Shown in pieces: positions 40,424 to 42,014 of a stretch of DNA of 42,014 nucleotides. How positions within the stretch are numbered: position 1 is the stretch's first letter; every line of letters starts with the position of its first letter. Source of the stretch: Candidatus Poribacteria bacterium (GTDB lineage Bacteria; Poribacteria; WGA-4E; WGA-3G); contig JAJECN010000003.1 in assembly GCA_022821965.1 (NCBI GenBank), positions 1 through 42,014 on the forward strand, written 5' to 3'. A program made the position numbers and the translations under genes. Under the pieces are notes generated by a model, which ran no database searches, was not told the DNA's origin, and saw nothing but the letters and a program-made list of their open reading frames with translations.

Positions 40424-42014
40424 TTACTTGCGTATCAGCATCTTACGGGTTGCGGTAAAGTCGCCTGCTGTCAAAGTATAGAAATACAAACCACTTGCGA
40501 CAGGTTCACCTAACGCATTTCTCCCATCCCAATACGCCGCACGGCTACGACTCTGATATATACCCGCAGCCTGATGTCCGAGTGCTAACCGCCGAACCAC
40601 TTGTCCATTTATGTCGTAGATGGTGACTGTGACATTCGCCGCCGATGCCAACCGATAAGGAATCCACGTCTCAGGGTTAAACGGATTTGGATAGTTGGCG
40701 AGGAGCTGCGTCTTCTCTGGACGTGCCATTGCTATCAGACTCCGAAGATACGCCAACGTTTGCCTCGCCGCAGGCGACCGATCATTTTTTGCCGCCAACA
40801 ACTCAATCTGCGCCTCAAGGTCGTCTATCTGCGCAGCGGTAAACTGCCTCCCAACCACAAGCGGCGCGCCTGGCGTGTCTTGTGGCTCTCCCCGCACCTT
40901 GAGCTCGACAGAGTTAGGCGTGCAAGTGCTACCCGTATTGCCCTCACCCGTAACGCTACTTATACACGCATAGTAAAGATAGGTGCCGGGCGCATCTGGC
41001 GCGCTGAGTTCGATGCTCACATCGCTTGTCCCCATTGCCGCGATCGGACTCACGCTCTTTTGACCAACTTCTGTCCCACTCTCGCCAACACCAGAGCTGC
41101 GATAATATTTCAGGGTCGTCTCAGGTGATAAACTTCCACCTGTATTTTCAACAGTAACAGACATTGTAAAAGATTCACCTGAATCTAAGACTGTCTTGCT
41201 TATGACTGGTATTGAAACACCTAAACCTGACGGATTAACAGGTTCAGATGGTTGTTTCTGTTTCGTATCGGTAGCCGGTTCTGACGGGTCTTGTGGCTCT
41301 CCCCGCACCGTGAGCTCGACAGAGTTAGGGGTGCAAGTGCTACCCGTATTGCTCACACCCGTAACGCTACTTACACACGCATAGTAAAGATAGGTGCCGG
41401 GGGTATCTGGCGCGGTGAGTTCAATGCTCACATCGCTTGTCCCCATTGCTGCGATCGGACTCACACTCTTTTGACCAACTTCTGTCCCACTCACGCCAAC
41501 AGCAGAGCTGCGATAATATCTCAGTATTGCCTCAGGGGATAAACTTTCACCGATGTTTTCAACAGCAACAGACATTGTAAAAGATTCACCTGAATCTAAG
41601 ACTGTTTTGCTTACGACCGGTATTGAAGCAACTAAATCTGACAGATCAACAGGTGCAGTGGTCCCCTCGGCAGGTGTGTTAGTGGTGCTCGAAGGCGGCG
41701 TTCCTTGTGTATTACCCGTTGGACCTCCAGGGGCAGCCTGCTGCGCTTGCGTATTGCCTGTTGAACCTCCAGGGGATGTGTTACCTGTTGAACCTTCAGG
41801 GGCAGCCTGCTGCGCTTGCGTATTGCCTGTTGGACCTTCAGGGGCATCTGTATTACCCGTTGAACCTCCAGCAGCAGGGGATGTGTTACCCGTTGAACCT
41901 TGTGTATTACCCGTTGAACCTCCAGCGGCAGCCTGCTGCTGCGCTTGCGTATCACCCGTTGAACTTTTAGGGGCAGCCTGCTGTGCCTGCGCGGCTGAAT
42001 TTTTAGGGGTAGGC
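40424..42014 (-). CDS. Secreted repeat protein with two CARDB-like domains and C-terminal sorting-like domain (partial)
   Basis: The frame is open through the right edge of the window, so the N-terminus is missing and about 530 residues are seen. The first part is low complexity, repeating GGSTGNTQAQQAAP-type units (about 41700-42010). Two ~115-residue domains follow (VISKTVLDSGESFTMSVTVENTG, then SSVTG.GNTGSTCTPNSVEL). They are nearly identical and resemble CARDB/BACON-type adhesion domains. The end has NYPNPFNPETWIPYRL and VASGLYFYTLTAGDF, matching the C-terminal domain of the two LRR proteins at 21667 and 23954. It is probably an exported surface protein. An internal ATG at 41575 lies inside the first domain and is not the true start. 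Confidence 0.75.
   Translation of the reverse strand, partial: PTPKNSAAQAQQAAPKSSTGDTQAQQQAAAGGSTGNTQGSTGNTSPAAGGSTGNTDAPEGPTGNTQAQQAAPEGSTGNTSPGGSTGNTQAQQAAPGGPTGNTQGTPPSSTTNTPAEGTTAPVDLSDLVASIPVVSKTVLDSGESFTMSVAVENIGESLSPEAILRYYRSSAVGVSGTEVGQKSVSPIAAMGTSDVSIELTAPDTPGTYLYYACVSSVTGVSNTGSTCTPNSVELTVRGEPQDPSEPATDTKQKQPSEPVNPSGLGVSIPVISKTVLDSGESFTMSVTVENTGGSLSPETTLKYYRSSGVGESGTEVGQKSVSPIAAMGTSDVSIELSAPDAPGTYLYYACISSVTGEGNTGSTCTPNSVELKVRGEPQDTPGAPLVVGRQFTAAQIDDLEAQIELLAAKNDRSPAARQTLAYLRSLIAMARPEKTQLLANYPNPFNPETWIPYRLASAANVTVTIYDINGQVVRRLALGHQAAGIYQSRSRAAYWDGRNALGEPVASGLYFYTLTAGDFTATRKMLIRK
40877..41231. repeat. Tandem duplication, copy 1 (CARDB-like domain)
   Basis: This 355-base stretch matches 41288-41642 base for base at a constant offset of 411, with only scattered substitutions and no visible insertion or deletion. 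It encodes one copy of the domain. Confidence 0.8.
41288..41642. repeat. Tandem duplication, copy 2 (CARDB-like domain)
   Basis: Second copy of the 411-base-period repeat. The high identity and lack of indels imply recent duplication or gene conversion. Confidence 0.8.
41700..42014. repeat. Low-complexity Gly/Ser/Thr/Gln-rich coding repeat
   Basis: Degenerate units encode (G/E)G(S/P)TGNT(Q/S/D) with AQQAAP spacers. The DNA repeats GGCAGCCTGCTGCGCTTGCG and CCCGTTGAACCT-type words. It runs to the window edge and likely continues. It is coding (minus strand), not a CRISPR array. Confidence 0.7.

Noticed and set aside
41632-41955. Frames in the low-complexity tract of the right edge
   Set aside because: They arise from the coding repeats of the minus-strand protein in other frames.
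41700-42014. Possible CRISPR or tandem-repeat array
   Set aside because: Repeat units are unequal in length, coding in one continuous frame, and lack regular unique spacers.
1-42014. tRNA, rRNA or SRP RNA genes
   Set aside because: I looked for cloverleaf and conserved core strings in the gaps and saw none; a covariance-model search would be decisive.

Overview
The window looks like a chromosomal segment of an uncultured, Gram-negative-type bacterium, most likely Candidatus Poribacteria. That assignment is inference. It rests on repeated C-terminal domains with the signature NYPNPFNPETWIPYQL, DISPL-type leucine-rich repeats, a phytanoyl-CoA dioxygenase-like gene, a planctomycete-like cytochrome c/LRR protein, and many short palindromic repeats between genes. 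Two ordinary housekeeping blocks anchor it as chromosome: cca / M50 protease / scpA / scpB / thrC, and ffh-rpsP-khpA-trmD-rplS-rnhB-yraN. I saw no rRNA, tRNA or CRISPR array.

Layout. 1-145: 3' end of a transposase gene and the end of its element. 172-6032 (+): cyclase-family hydrolase, CCA-adding enzyme, site-2 protease-like protein, ScpA, ScpB, threonine synthase. 6182-9369 (+): xylose isomerase and a CstA-type transporter behind a clear promoter. 9421-10445: HNH endonuclease remnant followed by a two-lobed retropepsin-like protein. 10539-15888 (-): MscS channel, a MITE-like element, an SLC12-like transporter, a small membrane protein and an Ig/PKD-like lipoprotein. 16171-18669 (+): Gfo/Idh/MocA oxidoreductase and MFS transporter.

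19027-27844 (+) is the most unusual region: three tightly packed genes. The first fuses an ECF sigma factor, one membrane helix, leucine-rich repeats and a putative glycosidase-like domain. The second is a secreted LRR protein with a dockerin and a C-terminal sorting-like domain. The third is a secreted protein with two CxxCH haem motifs, LRRs, a cohesin and the same C-terminal domain. A cohesin and a dockerin on adjacent genes, next to a membrane-anchored sigma factor with an outward-facing LRR part, suggest a surface-assembly system linked to signal-controlled transcription. That link is inference.

27946-31527: UbiX-type flavin prenyltransferase (-), then a catabolic-looking operon (+) of D-threonine-aldolase-like enzyme, phytanoyl-CoA dioxygenase-like protein and amidohydrolase. 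31540-36545 (-): the translation/SRP operon under a perfect consensus promoter. It lacks rimM and is interrupted by MITE-like insertions. 36696-40294 (+): beta-helix lipoprotein, UbiA-family prenyltransferase, and a sulfatase-fold enzyme with Thr at the usual Cys/Ser position. 40424-42014 (-): the C-terminal part of a secreted repeat protein that runs off the window.
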